Of a stretch of 64,000 nt of DNA, positions 50,834-60,842 are shown piece after piece. The notes under the pieces are model-generated. The model did no database searches. It was not told where the DNA came from and saw nothing but the letters and a program-made list of their open reading frames with translations. This DNA comes from CAWATG01 sp963785035 (lineage in GTDB: Bacteria; Actinomycetota; Acidimicrobiia; IMCC26256; CAWATG01): the NCBI GenBank assembly GCA_963785035.1, contig CAWATG010000004.1:62001-126000 (forward strand), read 5' to 3'. How positions within the stretch are numbered: the first letter of the stretch is position 1; the number at the start of each line of letters is the position of its first letter. A program made the position numbers and the translations under genes.

Positions 50834-51670
50834 TTGGCTTTCGAATCGCTCGAACCGTCTGGACTGTCTGAACCCGCGGACGCTGCTGGGCGACATCGTA
50901 CGATTCCACGCCCGGTCTTGACCGAGGGCCGGTATGGGAACTTCGTCGAACGGGCGCGCGACTGGTGCAACAATCCGAGCGTCGCTGTCGGCGCGCTCGT
51001 GCTCCTGGCGTTGGCTGCCGGCATGATCTGGTACGCGATTGGTGTCAACGGTGTCGAAGGTGTTCCGCGGGCGGCGCCATCGGCCAGCGTGACAACCAAC
51101 ACGGGATCATCAAGCGCGGCCAGCGCGGCGAGCGCTGCTGATGGCGTGTCGGCGCCTGCTACCGGAACTCGCGACGCAACAAAACCCCTCGCCGGTTCGG
51201 AGACGCCCGGCCACGGAGCGAAGGTTGTCGTTCATGTCGCCGGAGCAGTCACTGCGCCGGGTGTCGTCGAACTTCCACCGGGCGCACGTGTGATCGACGC
51301 GCTCGACGCTGTCGGTGGGGCCAAAGCCGATGCGGATCTCAACCGGGTCAACCTGGCAGCGAAGGTCGTCGATGGCCAGCAGATCTTGGTTGGTCGCGTC
51401 GGTGAGCCGCCGCTGATGGGCGCGGAACCGCCCACCACTGGCGCCGGCGCTGCCGCAGCCGGCACTGGCTCACCGGGGGCCCCGATCAACCTCAACACCG
51501 CCACAGCCGAACAGCTCGAGACGTTGCCGGGAATCGGTCCGAGCTTCGCCCAGGCGATCATCGCCGAGCGCACGAAGCGCAATGGTTTCGACTCCATCGA
51601 CGAGTTGCGCAGCGTGCGCGGCATTGGTGATCGGCGTTTCGCCGACCTCAAGCCGATGGTCACCCTGTGA
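50834..51670 (+). CDS. comEA: ComEA-like DNA-binding protein
   Basis: DNA receptor of competence-type uptake, anchored outside the membrane. A cytoplasmic N-terminal stretch of about 45 residues, one membrane helix (VGALVLLALAAGMIWYAIG), an Ala/Ser/Thr linker, an SLBB domain (VVHVAGAVTAPGVVELPPGA), then paired helix-hairpin-helix motifs (INLNTATAEQLETLPGIG, FDSIDELRSVRGIGDRR). TTG 50834 is chosen for its GGAGG spacing; an in-frame ATG-less extension back to 50696 overlaps the upstream gene. GTGA overlap with comEC. Confidence 0.88.
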   Translation: MAFESLEPSGLSEPADAAGRHRTIPRPVLTEGRYGNFVERARDWCNNPSVAVGALVLLALAAGMIWYAIGVNGVEGVPRAAPSASVTTNTGSSSAASAASAADGVSAPATGTRDATKPLAGSETPGHGAKVVVHVAGAVTAPGVVELPPGARVIDALDAVGGAKADADLNRVNLAAKVVDGQQILVGRVGEPPLMGAEPPTTGAGAAAAGTGSPGAPINLNTATAEQLETLPGIGPSFAQAIIAERTKRNGFDSIDELRSVRGIGDRRFADLKPMVTL

Positions 51671-53214
51671 AGTGGCGTTCTGCACTCGGGCCGATCGCGG
51701 TGCTGGGCTCGTTGTTTCTCGGAACACGGATTGGCGAACGTCTCGGTCCGTCGTCGGCAGCGTGGATGCTGGTGGCCGCGTGTGGATGTCTCAGCATCGC
51801 AGTGATGGTGGGCAATGCTCGGCGTTTGGTCCTTGCCATGGTCGGTTTCGGACTTCTCGGAACTGCCACGATGGCGCGGTCGCTCAACGGCCTTACCGAT
51901 ACGCCACTGGTTGCGCTCGCTGCCGCCGGCCGTGAGGTCAGCGTCACTGTGACCTTGCTCGATGATCCAGGCGGTGGGCGTTACCAGTCCGAGGTCCCTG
52001 CGGCGATGTCCGTGCTGCGAGTTGATCCAACCGATGTCGATTCGACCGATGTCGATTCGATCGATGTCGATTCGACCGACGGGACTGATGCGCTGCTCAC
52101 AGGACCGATCGACGTCGGCCGTACGGTCCTGCTCTCAGCGTCGGGATCCGCCTCAGGTGGGCTTCGCCTGCTCGAGGCCGGTGACCGCGTCGAACTGTCC
52201 GGTCGGCTCGAGCCGCTCGCTGATCGCTGGGCGCGTTGGCGATGGAAGCATGCGGTCGCGAGGTTGGTCGTCGACGAACTTTCCGGGTTTTCAGCGTCTC
52301 GGTCAGTGCTGTTCCGTACCGCAAACACGACCCGTGCACTGATATTGCGTGGCCATCGCGGCCTTGCCTCGAACGAGCGGTCGCTCATCGCAGGATTTCT
52401 GCTCGGTGACACCAGACAGGTCGACTTCGAGGTCATCAGCAACTTTCGAACGGCCGGGATGAGCCACCTGCTGGCAGTCTCTGGAGCGAACGTCGCTTTC
52501 GTTCTGGCGCTCCTTCGCCCGGGCCTGGAACGGTTCGGTCTCTGGACGCGCTGTGTCGGAGGCCTGAGCACATTGGTCCTCTTCGGTGTCATGACACGCT
52601 GGGAGCCGTCGGTCCTACGGGCCGTCGTGATGGCGGGCTGCGCATTGTTCGCACAGACGCTCGGACGCCCACAATCGGCAGCACGCGTGTTGGTAGTGGC
52701 GGTGATTGCACTGATTGTGGTCGACCCGTTTCTGGTGCACTCCGTGGGGTTCGGGCTTTCGGTGGGTGCCACCGCCGGTATCGCGGTGTTCGGCACAACG
52801 CTCGTTGAGCGGATACGAGGCCCGCGGTGGTTCCGCGAGTGCCTGGGGGTCACACTTGCCGCACAAATGGGTGTCACACCGTTGCTGCTGGCCGTCTTCG
52901 GGAGCGTCTCACTCGTGTCGATCCCGGCAAACCTGTTTGCTGTACCGCTGGTCGGACCGCTCACGATGTGGGGTCTCATCGGCGGCGTGTCCGGCGGGAT
53001 CATCGAATCATTCTGGCCCGCAGCGTCGGAGGCTCTGCAGATTCCAACGGCCGTGATGTTGCGCGCGGTGCAGGGTATTGCGGCACTCGGCGCACGGTTC
53101 CCGGTCGCGGTCGACGCGAGGGCTATCTGGGCGACCTTCGCCATCGGCTGCCTGTTCGGCGGCCTGTTCGGTGCCGCCAGGAGCACACGGCTGCGGCGCC
53201 AGGCCCCGGCGTAG
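51667..53214 (+). CDS. comEC: ComEC-type DNA channel protein lacking the metallo-beta-lactamase domain
   Basis: A polytopic membrane protein of 515 residues. The Competence domain has FLLGDTRQVDFEVISNFRTA and SHLLAVSGANVAFVLALL (about residue 266 on), with an OB-like N-terminal domain. The C-terminal metallo-beta-lactamase nuclease domain of long ComEC proteins is absent, and the next gene is unrelated. An Asp-rich insert (TDVDS repeats) lies near residues 122-138. Whether natural transformation occurs is unknown; no other com genes are here. Confidence 0.85.
   Translation: MKWRSALGPIAVLGSLFLGTRIGERLGPSSAAWMLVAACGCLSIAVMVGNARRLVLAMVGFGLLGTATMARSLNGLTDTPLVALAAAGREVSVTVTLLDDPGGGRYQSEVPAAMSVLRVDPTDVDSTDVDSIDVDSTDGTDALLTGPIDVGRTVLLSASGSASGGLRLLEAGDRVELSGRLEPLADRWARWRWKHAVARLVVDELSGFSASRSVLFRTANTTRALILRGHRGLASNERSLIAGFLLGDTRQVDFEVISNFRTAGMSHLLAVSGANVAFVLALLRPGLERFGLWTRCVGGLSTLVLFGVMTRWEPSVLRAVVMAGCALFAQTLGRPQSAARVLVVAVIALIVVDPFLVHSVGFGLSVGATAGIAVFGTTLVERIRGPRWFRECLGVTLAAQMGVTPLLLAVFGSVSLVSIPANLFAVPLVGPLTMWGLIGGVSGGIIESFWPAASEALQIPTAVMLRAVQGIAALGARFPVAVDARAIWATFAIGCLFGGLFGAARSTRLRRQAPA
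52030..52074 (+). repeat. Three 15-bp tandem repeats inside comEC
   Basis: ACCGATGTCGATTCG twice and ATCGATGTCGATTCG once, then a partial copy. They encode three (T/I)DVDS units in a predicted external loop. Confidence 0.85.
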
Positions 53215-53217
53215 GCT
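53212..53217 (+). promoter_or_regulatory. -10 element of leaderless folP2 promoter
   Basis: TAGGCT, six bases before ATG 53224. It overlaps the comEC stop. Confidence 0.5.
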
Positions 53218-53223
53218 GGCGCA

Positions 53224-54099
53224 ATGGGTCCATCGGCCATTACGTACCGTCTCGGTGCTACAACACATGATCTGAGCACGCGGGTGCTCGTCATGGGCAT
53301 CCTGAATCGCACGCCCGACTCGTTCTACGACCAGGGAGCCACCTTCGCTCTCGATTCGCTGCTGGCGAGGGCCGACGAGCTCGTTCGCGATGGCGCCGAT
53401 CTGCTCGACGTCGGGGGAGTCAAGGCTGGTCCGGGTCCTGACGTCGACGAGGCCGAAGAACTCGATCGGGTCGTTCCCAGCATCGAGGCGTTGCACCGTC
53501 GTTTCGACGTGCCGATCTCGGTTGACACGTGGCGGGCCTCGGTGCTCGACGCTGCGTGCGACGCAGGCGCCGTTGTCGGCAATGACATCAGTGGCTTCGG
53601 CGACCCGGACTATTTGGCGGTCGCCGCGCGCCACGGTGCGTCGGTCGTTGCCACGCACATCCGTCTCCAGCCTCGTGTCGCCGACCCCGATCCGCACTAC
53701 GACGATCTCGTGGGAGATGTCGACGCATTTCTCCTCGAGCGCGTACGACGCGCGCACGCTGCAGGTCTCAACGCCGAGCAGATCGCCATCGACGCTGGAC
53801 TTGACCTGGGCAAGACACCTGCGCAGAGCGCAGTGCTGCTGCGCGAAAGCGCAGTGCTTGCGCGACATGGCTATCCGTTGTTGCTGTCGGCATCCAACAA
53901 GCGGTATCTCGGTGAGCTCTTGGACCTTCCAGTCGACGAGCGACGTGAGGCATCCTTGGCGTCTGTCGCGTATGGCGTTGTCCGCGGGTGTCGGATCGTG
54001 CGTGTTCATGACGTTGTGGGCACCGTGCGTGTGTGTCGCGTGATCGAGCACCTCCTCGCAATCGAAGCCGAGCACCATCGCGAACAGGTTGCGTCGTGA
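53224..54099 (+). CDS. Dihydropteroate synthase homologue, FolP2 type
   Basis: A 291-residue TIM-barrel protein of the dihydropteroate synthase family. It keeps GILNRTPDSFYDQG and SVDTWRA, but the substrate loop reads DVGGVKAGPGPDV in place of DIGGESTRPG. The segment ATHIRLQP replaces the HMQG region, and LLSASNKRYLGE replaces the SRK region. These match the mycobacterial FolP2 branch, whose members are reported not to act as ordinary DHPS. The GTGA overlap with holA couples them. It should not be assumed to be the folate enzyme or sulfonamide target. Confidence 0.82.
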   Translation: MGPSAITYRLGATTHDLSTRVLVMGILNRTPDSFYDQGATFALDSLLARADELVRDGADLLDVGGVKAGPGPDVDEAEELDRVVPSIEALHRRFDVPISVDTWRASVLDAACDAGAVVGNDISGFGDPDYLAVAARHGASVVATHIRLQPRVADPDPHYDDLVGDVDAFLLERVRRAHAAGLNAEQIAIDAGLDLGKTPAQSAVLLRESAVLARHGYPLLLSASNKRYLGELLDLPVDERREASLASVAYGVVRGCRIVRVHDVVGTVRVCRVIEHLLAIEAEHHREQVAS

Positions 54100-55193
54100 G
54101 CGCGGTATATGTCGTGAAAGGCGACGACCCGGTGCTTCGCGGCGAGGTGCTTGCGAGTGTCCTTGACGAGTTGCTCGCCCACGCCGATCGGGTACTCGCG
54201 CTTGAAGAGTTCACCATCCCACAACGAACCGGCGTGGGAGGGGCTGCCAGTGGGCCAAGTGCGGCAAGTGACGCAGACGCCAATGGCACCGTCGGCGCGG
54301 CGAGCCGCGCTTCGGTTGTCGCCGATGCGATCAACGCAGCACAGAGCCCTCCCTTCATGACCGCCATGCGCGTCGTAGTCGTCCGTGAGATCGGGAACCT
54401 CACGGTCGCGGACGCCGAGCCCTTCGTGCGTTACCTTGCCGACCCGCTTGCAACGACTGCCCTCGTGTTCGTGGCCGGAGGCGGGCGGCTACCGGCGAAT
54501 CTGACCAAGGCATGGAAGCCGGTTGCGCTCGAGCGAGGTCCGGCAAGCGAAAAGACGGCCGACGTGCTGGTCGACCATGCGCGTCTCGCCTCGATCGGCA
54601 TCGACGCCCAGGCCCGGACCTTGATCGTCGAGCACCTCGGCGAGGACTCCGGTCGAGTTCCGCAACTCGTCGAAGTACTGCGCAGCACCTACGGCGAGGG
54701 TGGACACCTCGGCGTCGCCGAAGTGGCGCCGTATCTCGGAGCAACGGGTTCGATTCCCGTCTACCAGCTGAGCAATGCAATCGATGCCGGTGATATCCCA
54801 GGTGCGCTCGAGGTGCTCGTACGGCTCCTTCATACCAGCAGCCAGGGCAAGCCCATGCACCCGTTACAGGTTCTGGGGTTGCTCCACCATCACTATCGAC
54901 GTCTGCTCGTCCTGGATGATCCCGCAATACGGACCGAGGCCGACGCGGTCTCGGCGCTGGGTGGCAAGGTCAAGCCCTATCCCGCCCGAAAGGCGCTCGA
55001 GCAGTCGCGGTCACTGGGGACCCGAAAGCTCGGCGAGGCGTTCGACGCGTTGGCACAGGCCGATCTGGACCTCAAGGGCGCCACAGCCCTGCCCGAAGAC
55101 GCGGTCATCGAGATCCTGGTGACGCGGCTCGCGACGCTCTCGAACCGTGCTCGTCGTAGTGGCGCCGGATCGCCCCGCGGCGCCCGCCGGTAA
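54096..55193 (+). CDS. holA: DNA polymerase III subunit delta
   Basis: Clamp-loader subunit that opens the sliding clamp. AAA+-like fold without Walker motifs: SAVYVVKGDDPVLRG at the start, FMTAMRVVVVREIG and TALVFVAGGGRLP in the middle, and the C-terminal IPVYQLSNAIDAGD...HHYRRLLVL region typical of HolA. GTG 54096 overlaps the folP2 stop. About 365 residues. It converges on rpsT with three bases between stops, a common bacterial arrangement. Confidence 0.92.
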   Translation: MSAVYVVKGDDPVLRGEVLASVLDELLAHADRVLALEEFTIPQRTGVGGAASGPSAASDADANGTVGAASRASVVADAINAAQSPPFMTAMRVVVVREIGNLTVADAEPFVRYLADPLATTALVFVAGGGRLPANLTKAWKPVALERGPASEKTADVLVDHARLASIGIDAQARTLIVEHLGEDSGRVPQLVEVLRSTYGEGGHLGVAEVAPYLGATGSIPVYQLSNAIDAGDIPGALEVLVRLLHTSSQGKPMHPLQVLGLLHHHYRRLLVLDDPAIRTEADAVSALGGKVKPYPARKALEQSRSLGTRKLGEAFDALAQADLDLKGATALPEDAVIEILVTRLATLSNRARRSGAGSPRGARR

Positions 55194-55196
55194 GGC

Positions 55197-55466
55197 CTAG
55201 ACCTGTGTGGCCTTCGCAGCACGCGACATCAGCCGGGAAATGCGGCGCGCGGCCTGGTTCTTGTGGATGATGCCCTTGGCGCCGGCTTTGCCGAGACGCT
55301 TCTGAGCCATGGAGAGGGCCTCTGCCGTCGTGGCACCGTCACCCGACGCAATGGCCGTCGAGGCCTGCTTCGTGCGAGTCTTGAGCTCGGTGCGGACTGC
55401 CTTGTTGCGCAGTCGACGCTTCTCGTTGGTGAGGATTCGCTTCTTTTGACTCTTGATATTCGCCAT
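55197..55466 (-). CDS. rpsT: 30S ribosomal protein bS20
   Basis: An 89-residue basic protein starting MANIKSQKKRILTNEKRR, with KGIIHKNQAARRISRLM at the C-terminus; it binds 16S rRNA. ATG 55464-55466 is fixed by the family N-terminus, with CTGGAG ten bases upstream. The holA-rpsT convergent pair and divergent lepA are conserved in many bacteria. Confidence 0.97.
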   Translation of the reverse strand: MANIKSQKKRILTNEKRRLRNKAVRTELKTRTKQASTAIASGDGATTAEALSMAQKRLGKAGAKGIIHKNQAARRISRLMSRAAKATQV

Positions 55467-55501
55467 GCGCGCCAGACTCCAGAGACTTTCGGGAAGATCG
55501 G

Positions 55502-55508
55502 TAGGGTA
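55502..55508. promoter_or_regulatory. Overlapping divergent -10 elements for lepA and rpsT
   Basis: TAGGGTA contains TAGGGT on the plus strand and TACCCT on the minus strand. Predicted leaders are about 30 bases for rpsT and about 115 for lepA. Confidence 0.4.
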
Positions 55509-55627
55509 GCAGGAGAAGCGGCTTCGGGCACTGCCGGCGGGTCCGTACCTGCGGGCAGCCCGGCAGACCGCCAGGATTTCCCCTCTTTCAACCCCCGCCG
55601 CCAACGTCCGTTCGGAGCTCGACACAG

Positions 55628-57412
55628 GTGATCCCGCTCGACCGATTGCGCCTCCTCAGCATCATCGCTCACATCGATCACGGCAAGTCCACGCTCGCGG
55701 ACCGTTTCCTCGAGCTCTCGGGCGCCGTCGACCCGCGCCTGATGCGAGCGCAGTACCTGGACTCGATGGACATCGAGCGCGAACGTGGCATCACTATCAA
55801 GGCGCAGAATGTTCGGATCAACTGGCGAGACCATGTCGTGCAGCTGATCGACACACCCGGACACGTCGACTTCGGTTACGAGGTCTCCCGAAGCCTTGCC
55901 GCATGTGAAGGCGCCGTCCTGCTTGTCGACGCGAGCCAGGGCATCGAGGCGCAGACGCTCGCGAACTGTTACCTGGCGCTTGAGAACGATCTCGAGATCG
56001 TGGCAGCGCTGAACAAGATCGATCTGCCGGGCGCCGAACCAGATCGTGTGGCCTCCGAGATCGAGCATGTGCTGGGTATCCCGGCTGACTCGATCCTACG
56101 CATTTCGGCAAAAACCGGTGAGGGAGTTCCCGAGTTGCTCGACGCGATCGTCGAGCAGATTCCGGCGCCGACGGGTGATCCCGACGCACCGCTGCAAGGG
56201 CTGATCTTCGACTCCTACTACGACGCGTACCGCGGCGTCATCAGCTCGATCCGTATCTTCAACGGCACGCTCGTCTCCGGTGCTCGTTTGCGTTTCCTGC
56301 AGGCGAATGCAGTGTTCGATGCCGAGGAGATCGGTGTGCGCCTCCCGAAGATGACACCGGTCGCCTCACTCGGACCAGGTGAGGTCGGGTATCTCATCGC
56401 CGGGATCAAAGACGTCCGCGAGGCTCGTGTCGGCGAGACGGTCACGTCCTTCGATCGTCCTGCGGCAGTGCTCCCCGGGTACAAGGATGCCAAGCCTATG
56501 GTGTTCTGCGGTCTCTATCCGGTTGACGGTGACGACTATGCGAACCTCCGCGATGCGCTCGGGAAACTGCAGCTCAACGACTCTTCGTTCACCTACGAAC
56601 CCGAGACCTCAGGCGCGCTCGGATTCGGATTTCGCACCGGATTTCTCGGGTTGCTGCACATGGAGATCGTGCGCGAACGCCTGGAACGCGAGTACGGGCT
56701 TTCGCTTGTAGCGACGGCGCCGAACGTCGAATACCGCATCGTGCGGCCCGACGGCACGGTCCAGGTGATCGACAATCCTTCGTCGTTGCCGCCGCCGCAC
56801 GAGGTGGACGCGATCGAGGAGCCGTACGTGACGGTCACCATGCTCACGCCGTCGGAATACGTCGGAGCGTTGATGGACCTCGCGCAGCAACGACGCGGCG
56901 ACATGTCCAAGATGGAGTACCTCTCCGAGGCCCGTGTGGAGTTGGTGTTCGTCATGCCGCTCGGTGAGATCGTCATGGACTTCTTCGACCGTCTGAAGTC
57001 ACGAACCCGCGGTTACGCCAGTCTGGACTACGAACCCGCCGGCTACCGACGATCGGATCTCGTCAAAGTTGACGTGCTCCTCAACGCGGTCCCTGTCGAC
57101 GCGTTCTCCACGATCGTGCATCGCGACAAGGCCTATGACTACGGGCGTCGTATGAGCGAGAAGCTCAAGGAGCTCATTCCGCGCCAGCTCTTCGATGTGC
57201 CGATTCAGGCTGCGATCGGCGGACGAATCATTGCGCGTGAGACGGTCAAGGCACGGCGCAAGGACGTCATCGCAAAGTGTTACGGCGGTGACATCACACG
57301 CAAGCGCAAGCTGCTCGAGAAGCAGAAGGAAGGCAAGAAGAAGATGAAGAGCATCGGCCGGGTGGAGGTTCCGCAAGAAGCCTTTGTCGCCGCGCTGAAA
57401 CTCGATGACTGA
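55628..57412 (+). CDS. lepA: Elongation factor 4 (LepA)
   Basis: Translational GTPase that remodels stalled or mis-translocated ribosomes. G1 is [14 protein letters not shown]3 [12 protein letters not shown]4 NKIDLPGA. The EF4-specific C-terminal domain is complete ([35 protein letters not shown]). At 594 residues it is normal. GTG start. The hemW ATG overlaps its end by eight bases. Confidence 0.97.
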   Translation: MIPLDRLRLLSIIAHIDHGKSTLADRFLELSGAVDPRLMRAQYLDSMDIERERGITIKAQNVRINWRDHVVQLIDTPGHVDFGYEVSRSLAACEGAVLLVDASQGIEAQTLANCYLALENDLEIVAALNKIDLPGAEPDRVASEIEHVLGIPADSILRISAKTGEGVPELLDAIVEQIPAPTGDPDAPLQGLIFDSYYDAYRGVISSIRIFNGTLVSGARLRFLQANAVFDAEEIGVRLPKMTPVASLGPGEVGYLIAGIKDVREARVGETVTSFDRPAAVLPGYKDAKPMVFCGLYPVDGDDYANLRDALGKLQLNDSSFTYEPETSGALGFGFRTGFLGLLHMEIVRERLEREYGLSLVATAPNVEYRIVRPDGTVQVIDNPSSLPPPHEVDAIEEPYVTVTMLTPSEYVGALMDLAQQRRGDMSKMEYLSEARVELVFVMPLGEIVMDFFDRLKSRTRGYASLDYEPAGYRRSDLVKVDVLLNAVPVDAFSTIVHRDKAYDYGRRMSEKLKELIPRQLFDVPIQAAIGGRIIARETVKARRKDVIAKCYGGDITRKRKLLEKQKEGKKKMKSIGRVEVPQEAFVAALKLDD

Positions 57413-58586
57413 CGGGCCGAAGACCATGAGCGTGACGTCGACAGATCCTTTCGGCGTCTACGTGCATATCCCGTTCTGTGCCCACCGTTGCCACTACTGC
57501 GACTTCGCAACCTGGACCGACCGCGAACATCTCGTGACGCAGTATGTCGACGCATGCGTCAGCGACGTACACCGACACCGCGCCGCAGGTACGCCGGTGG
57601 CGACGAGTGTCTTCTTCGGCGGGGGAACGCCCTCGTTGATAGCCGCTGAGGAACTTGTCCGCGTGCTCGACGCCGTCGAACGCACCGCCGATGCCGAGGT
57701 CACGGTCGAATGCAATCCTGATTCCGTCGACGAACAGAAGTTGGCGACGTATCACTCGGCGGGGATCAACCGCGTCTCCTTCGGTGTGCAGTCCATGCAG
57801 CCCCATGTGCTCGACGCCCTTGGTCGCACCCACGATGTCGACAATGTGAAGCGTGCCGTGGCGATGTCGCGTGCTGCGGGTTTCGAGCGCGTGAGTGTCG
57901 ACCTGATCTACGGCGCAGCCGGTGAGAGCGTCGCCGACTGGCAGGCAACGCTCGAAGCGGCAATCGCGCTCGAAGTAGACCACGTCAGCGCGTACGCGCT
58001 CACCGTCGAGGCGGGAACGCCGTTGGATCGACGTATCGAGACGGGGGAGCTTTCGGCGCCTGATGACGATGATCAGGCCGAGAAGTACATCCTCGCCGAC
58101 GACATGCTGCGCGCCGCGGGATTCGGCTGGTACGAAATTTCGAATTGGGCTCGACCAGGACAGGCCTGCCGGCACAACCTGCTGTATTGGGAACAAGGCG
58201 AGTACCTCGGCATCGGTTGTGCGGCACACGGCCACCACTGGGGGATCCGTTCCTGGAACGTTCGCACGCCGGACCGATACATCGACGCTGTTGAAGCGGG
58301 CCGATCACCCGTCGCCGGCTCGGAAAGCCTTGACGAGGTCACCCGAGACGATGAGAAGCTGACGCTTACCTTACGGCTGCGAGGTGGCATCGACCTGCGG
58401 ATGGCCGGGCTCGTGGGCACGGCGGTCGATGCCCAGGTGCAAGCGCTCGTCGATGGCGGTCTTCTCACTCGGAGCGGTGATCGGGCAGTGTTGACCCTGC
58501 GGGGAAGGCTGCTTGCCAATGACGTCACGACCAGGCTGTTGGCGCTTCGAGAAGGCACCACCCGGCTCGTCACGAAAACTCGGTAG
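57405..58586 (+). CDS. hemW: Radical SAM heme chaperone HemW
   Basis: A HemN-like protein that in characterised cases binds haem and delivers it, rather than oxidising coproporphyrinogen. The SAM cluster motif is [11 protein letters not shown] (CxxxCxxC), followed by FFGGGTPSL and [18 protein letters not shown]. The C-terminal HemN_C-like domain is present. It is 393 residues from ATG 57405; ATG 57426 is an alternative. It lies between lepA and hrcA, as in many Gram-positives. Confidence 0.92.
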   Translation: MTDGPKTMSVTSTDPFGVYVHIPFCAHRCHYCDFATWTDREHLVTQYVDACVSDVHRHRAAGTPVATSVFFGGGTPSLIAAEELVRVLDAVERTADAEVTVECNPDSVDEQKLATYHSAGINRVSFGVQSMQPHVLDALGRTHDVDNVKRAVAMSRAAGFERVSVDLIYGAAGESVADWQATLEAAIALEVDHVSAYALTVEAGTPLDRRIETGELSAPDDDDQAEKYILADDMLRAAGFGWYEISNWARPGQACRHNLLYWEQGEYLGIGCAAHGHHWGIRSWNVRTPDRYIDAVEAGRSPVAGSESLDEVTRDDEKLTLTLRLRGGIDLRMAGLVGTAVDAQVQALVDGGLLTRSGDRAVLTLRGRLLANDVTTRLLALREGTTRLVTKTR

Positions 58587-58622
58587 AGTGGTGGTCCCCG
58601 AGGCCAGAGGTAGACGCTCACT

Positions 58623-59630
58623 ATGGAGGCAACGGAACGGCGGGCACTGGTTCTACAGGCTGTTGTCGATCTGTACGTGGCCACCGCTCAGCCGATTGGT
58701 TCGCAGACGATTGCGCAGTCGCCGAACGTCGCTGTGTCGAGCGCGACGGTGCGCAACGACATGACGATCCTCGAGCGCGACGGATATCTTGCCCAACCCC
58801 ACACGTCGGCCGGTCGCATTCCGACGGATCTTGGGTACCGGTTCTTCGTGGACAATCTCAACGACCTCGCTCCGCTTGCTCCGTTGCAGCGTCGGGAGAT
58901 CTCGGACTTCTTCACCTCGGCCAACCATGCGCTCGAAGACCTCCTGGCCCAGACGAGCCAGCTCCTCGCAGGGATCACGCGCCATGCGGCAGTCGTCATG
59001 GCCCCGCAGGCCGTCGGAGCGGAGGTCCGCAGCGTCCAGGTTGTCGAACTTCAGCCCAACAGTGTTGTCGTGGTTGCGGTGCTCTCGAACGCGGCGGTCG
59101 AGACCGTTCACCTGCACCTCGACGCCGGCCTCTCGCCGGGCGGGCTCCATTCGGTGACGCAGGCGTTGGAGGAGGCGTTTGTCGGCAATTCGCTCGCTGA
59201 ACTTCCTGTTCCCAAGAATCTGGGCAATCCCGAGCTTGACGGAATCGCCGTTTCGGTGCGAGACATCCTCGCAGGACGCTCGGCGGCCACGCCGACGCCG
59301 CTGTACGTCGGCGGTGTGAGCCGGCTCGCTGCCGAGCAGAACGAGTTCTCCACGGCTGAGGGCGCTGCGAAGTTGCTCGAGATGCTCGAGCAACAGGTCG
59401 TGATGGTCTCGCTCGTCCGACGGCTCTTCGACGGTGGTGTCAACGTCTCGATCGGCGCCGAGAACGAGATCGATGAGCTGCGTGACTGTTCGCTGATCAT
59501 CGCCCCCTACCAAGTCGACGGCGAGCATGCCGGCACGGTGGGGATTCTGGGCCCGACTCGTATGGACTACCGCCAGGCGTTGGCCGCTGTGACGGCTGTT
59601 TCCGAACAGCTCGGCACTATCCTGTCCTGA
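58623..59630 (+). CDS. hrcA: Heat-inducible repressor HrcA
   Basis: Represses chaperone genes at CIRCE operators. It has an N-terminal winged helix ([57 protein letters not shown]) and a GAF-like C-terminal domain ending [19 protein letters not shown]. It is 335 residues. TAGAGT at 58584-58589 is a possible -10. I see no CIRCE repeat (TTAGCACTC type) upstream, so its targets are probably elsewhere. Confidence 0.95.
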   Translation: MEATERRALVLQAVVDLYVATAQPIGSQTIAQSPNVAVSSATVRNDMTILERDGYLAQPHTSAGRIPTDLGYRFFVDNLNDLAPLAPLQRREISDFFTSANHALEDLLAQTSQLLAGITRHAAVVMAPQAVGAEVRSVQVVELQPNSVVVVAVLSNAAVETVHLHLDAGLSPGGLHSVTQALEEAFVGNSLAELPVPKNLGNPELDGIAVSVRDILAGRSAATPTPLYVGGVSRLAAEQNEFSTAEGAAKLLEMLEQQVVMVSLVRRLFDGGVNVSIGAENEIDELRDCSLIIAPYQVDGEHAGTVGILGPTRMDYRQALAAVTAVSEQLGTILS

Positions 59631-59679
59631 GGCAAGCTCAAGACGGGTCGGCCGATTCTCACACGAGGAAATTGCGCTG

Positions 59680-60792
59680 ATGGCCACCGATTACTACGAC
59701 CTGCTGGGCGTGAGCCGGAGCGTGAACGAAGCCGAGCTGAAGAAGGCGTATCGCAAGCTCGCTCGCCAGTTCCACCCTGACACCAATCCTGATCCTGAGG
59801 CAGAGGCGCGCTTCAAGGAGATTTCGGTCGCGTACGACGTGCTGTCCGATCCCGAGAAGCGTCGGCAATACGACCAGTTCGGGGTCGACGGCCCACGCAA
59901 CGGTCCGATGGGCGGCGACGGCTTCGGATTCGGTGACATCTTCGAGGCGTTCTTCAGCTCAGGTGGAGGCGGCGACCCGTTCGGCGCCCGACGCGGCGGC
60001 GGTCCTGCGCCCGGTCCTGACGCGGAGACCCGTGTGGACCTGACCTTGCTCGAAGCATCCACAGGCGTGACCAAGACCATCGAAGCCCGCATGGCGGTGC
60101 CATGTGAGGACTGTGGTGCGTCGGGATGTGCGCCCGGAACGCACCCTTCACGATGCGAGATCTGCAATGGGGCCGGCGAGGTACGCCAGATACGTCGCAC
60201 GCTCCTCGGACAGATGATGACCGCCGGTCCATGTACGGCGTGCGCGTCGACCGGGAACCGGATTCTCAACCCCTGCCCGAAGTGTCGTGGCGATGGCCGT
60301 GTGGTGGCATCGACGTCGATCGACGTTGATATCCCAGCCGGCATCGACCAGGGCCAGCGCCTTCGTCTCACCCAGCGTGGTCCGGCGGCGATCCGCGGTG
60401 GCGTTTCGGGCGATCTGTATGTGCTGGTCAACGTGATACCCGACCCGCGTTTCAATCGTTCCGGTGATGATCTGCTCCACGTACTGCGCGTTTCGATGAC
60501 GCAGGCGGCGCTCGGAGCGGTGTTCCCCGTCGAGGCGCTCGAAGGCACGGAGAACCTTGTGATCGGGCCGGGAACACAGTCAGGGAGGATTTTCAAACTC
60601 CGTGGGCGTGGAATGCCCTCCTTGCGGGGGCGCGGTCGGGGTGACCTCCTGGTCCAGGTTGAGGTCGAGATTCCCGACCGACTCAGCAAGGTGGAGGATG
60701 AACTGCTGCGAAAGTTGGCCGATGTGCGGGGCGAGGCGGTTGCACCCAAAGAGGTGGGTTTCTTCGCCCGGGTGAAGTCCGCGTTCCAATAG
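59680..60792 (+). CDS. dnaJ: Chaperone protein DnaJ
   Basis: Hsp40 co-chaperone of DnaK. J domain with the HPD tripeptide ([13 protein letters not shown]), Gly/Phe-rich linker ([15 protein letters not shown]), four cysteine pairs in the zinc region ([33 protein letters not shown]) and C-terminal substrate-binding domains. The first repeat lacks its usual final glycine. GAGGAAA precedes ATG 59680. It is 370 residues, in the hrcA-dnaJ-rsmE order typical of actinobacteria. Confidence 0.95.
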   Translation: MATDYYDLLGVSRSVNEAELKKAYRKLARQFHPDTNPDPEAEARFKEISVAYDVLSDPEKRRQYDQFGVDGPRNGPMGGDGFGFGDIFEAFFSSGGGGDPFGARRGGGPAPGPDAETRVDLTLLEASTGVTKTIEARMAVPCEDCGASGCAPGTHPSRCEICNGAGEVRQIRRTLLGQMMTAGPCTACASTGNRILNPCPKCRGDGRVVASTSIDVDIPAGIDQGQRLRLTQRGPAAIRGGVSGDLYVLVNVIPDPRFNRSGDDLLHVLRVSMTQAALGAVFPVEALEGTENLVIGPGTQSGRIFKLRGRGMPSLRGRGRGDLLVQVEVEIPDRLSKVEDELLRKLADVRGEAVAPKEVGFFARVKSAFQ

Positions 60793-60842
60793 CTGCGATG
60801 ACCGTCTCGTTGTGATGAAGGCGTGGCTGTGAGGAGCAGGCG

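Noticed and set aside
54737..54766. Perfect T-arm-like sequence ACGGG-TTCGATT-CCCGT
   Set aside because: It lies inside the holA coding sequence and no acceptor, D arm or anticodon stem can be formed around it.
58587..58622. CIRCE operator in front of hrcA
   Set aside because: No TTAGCACTC inverted repeat is present in the short upstream region or before dnaJ.
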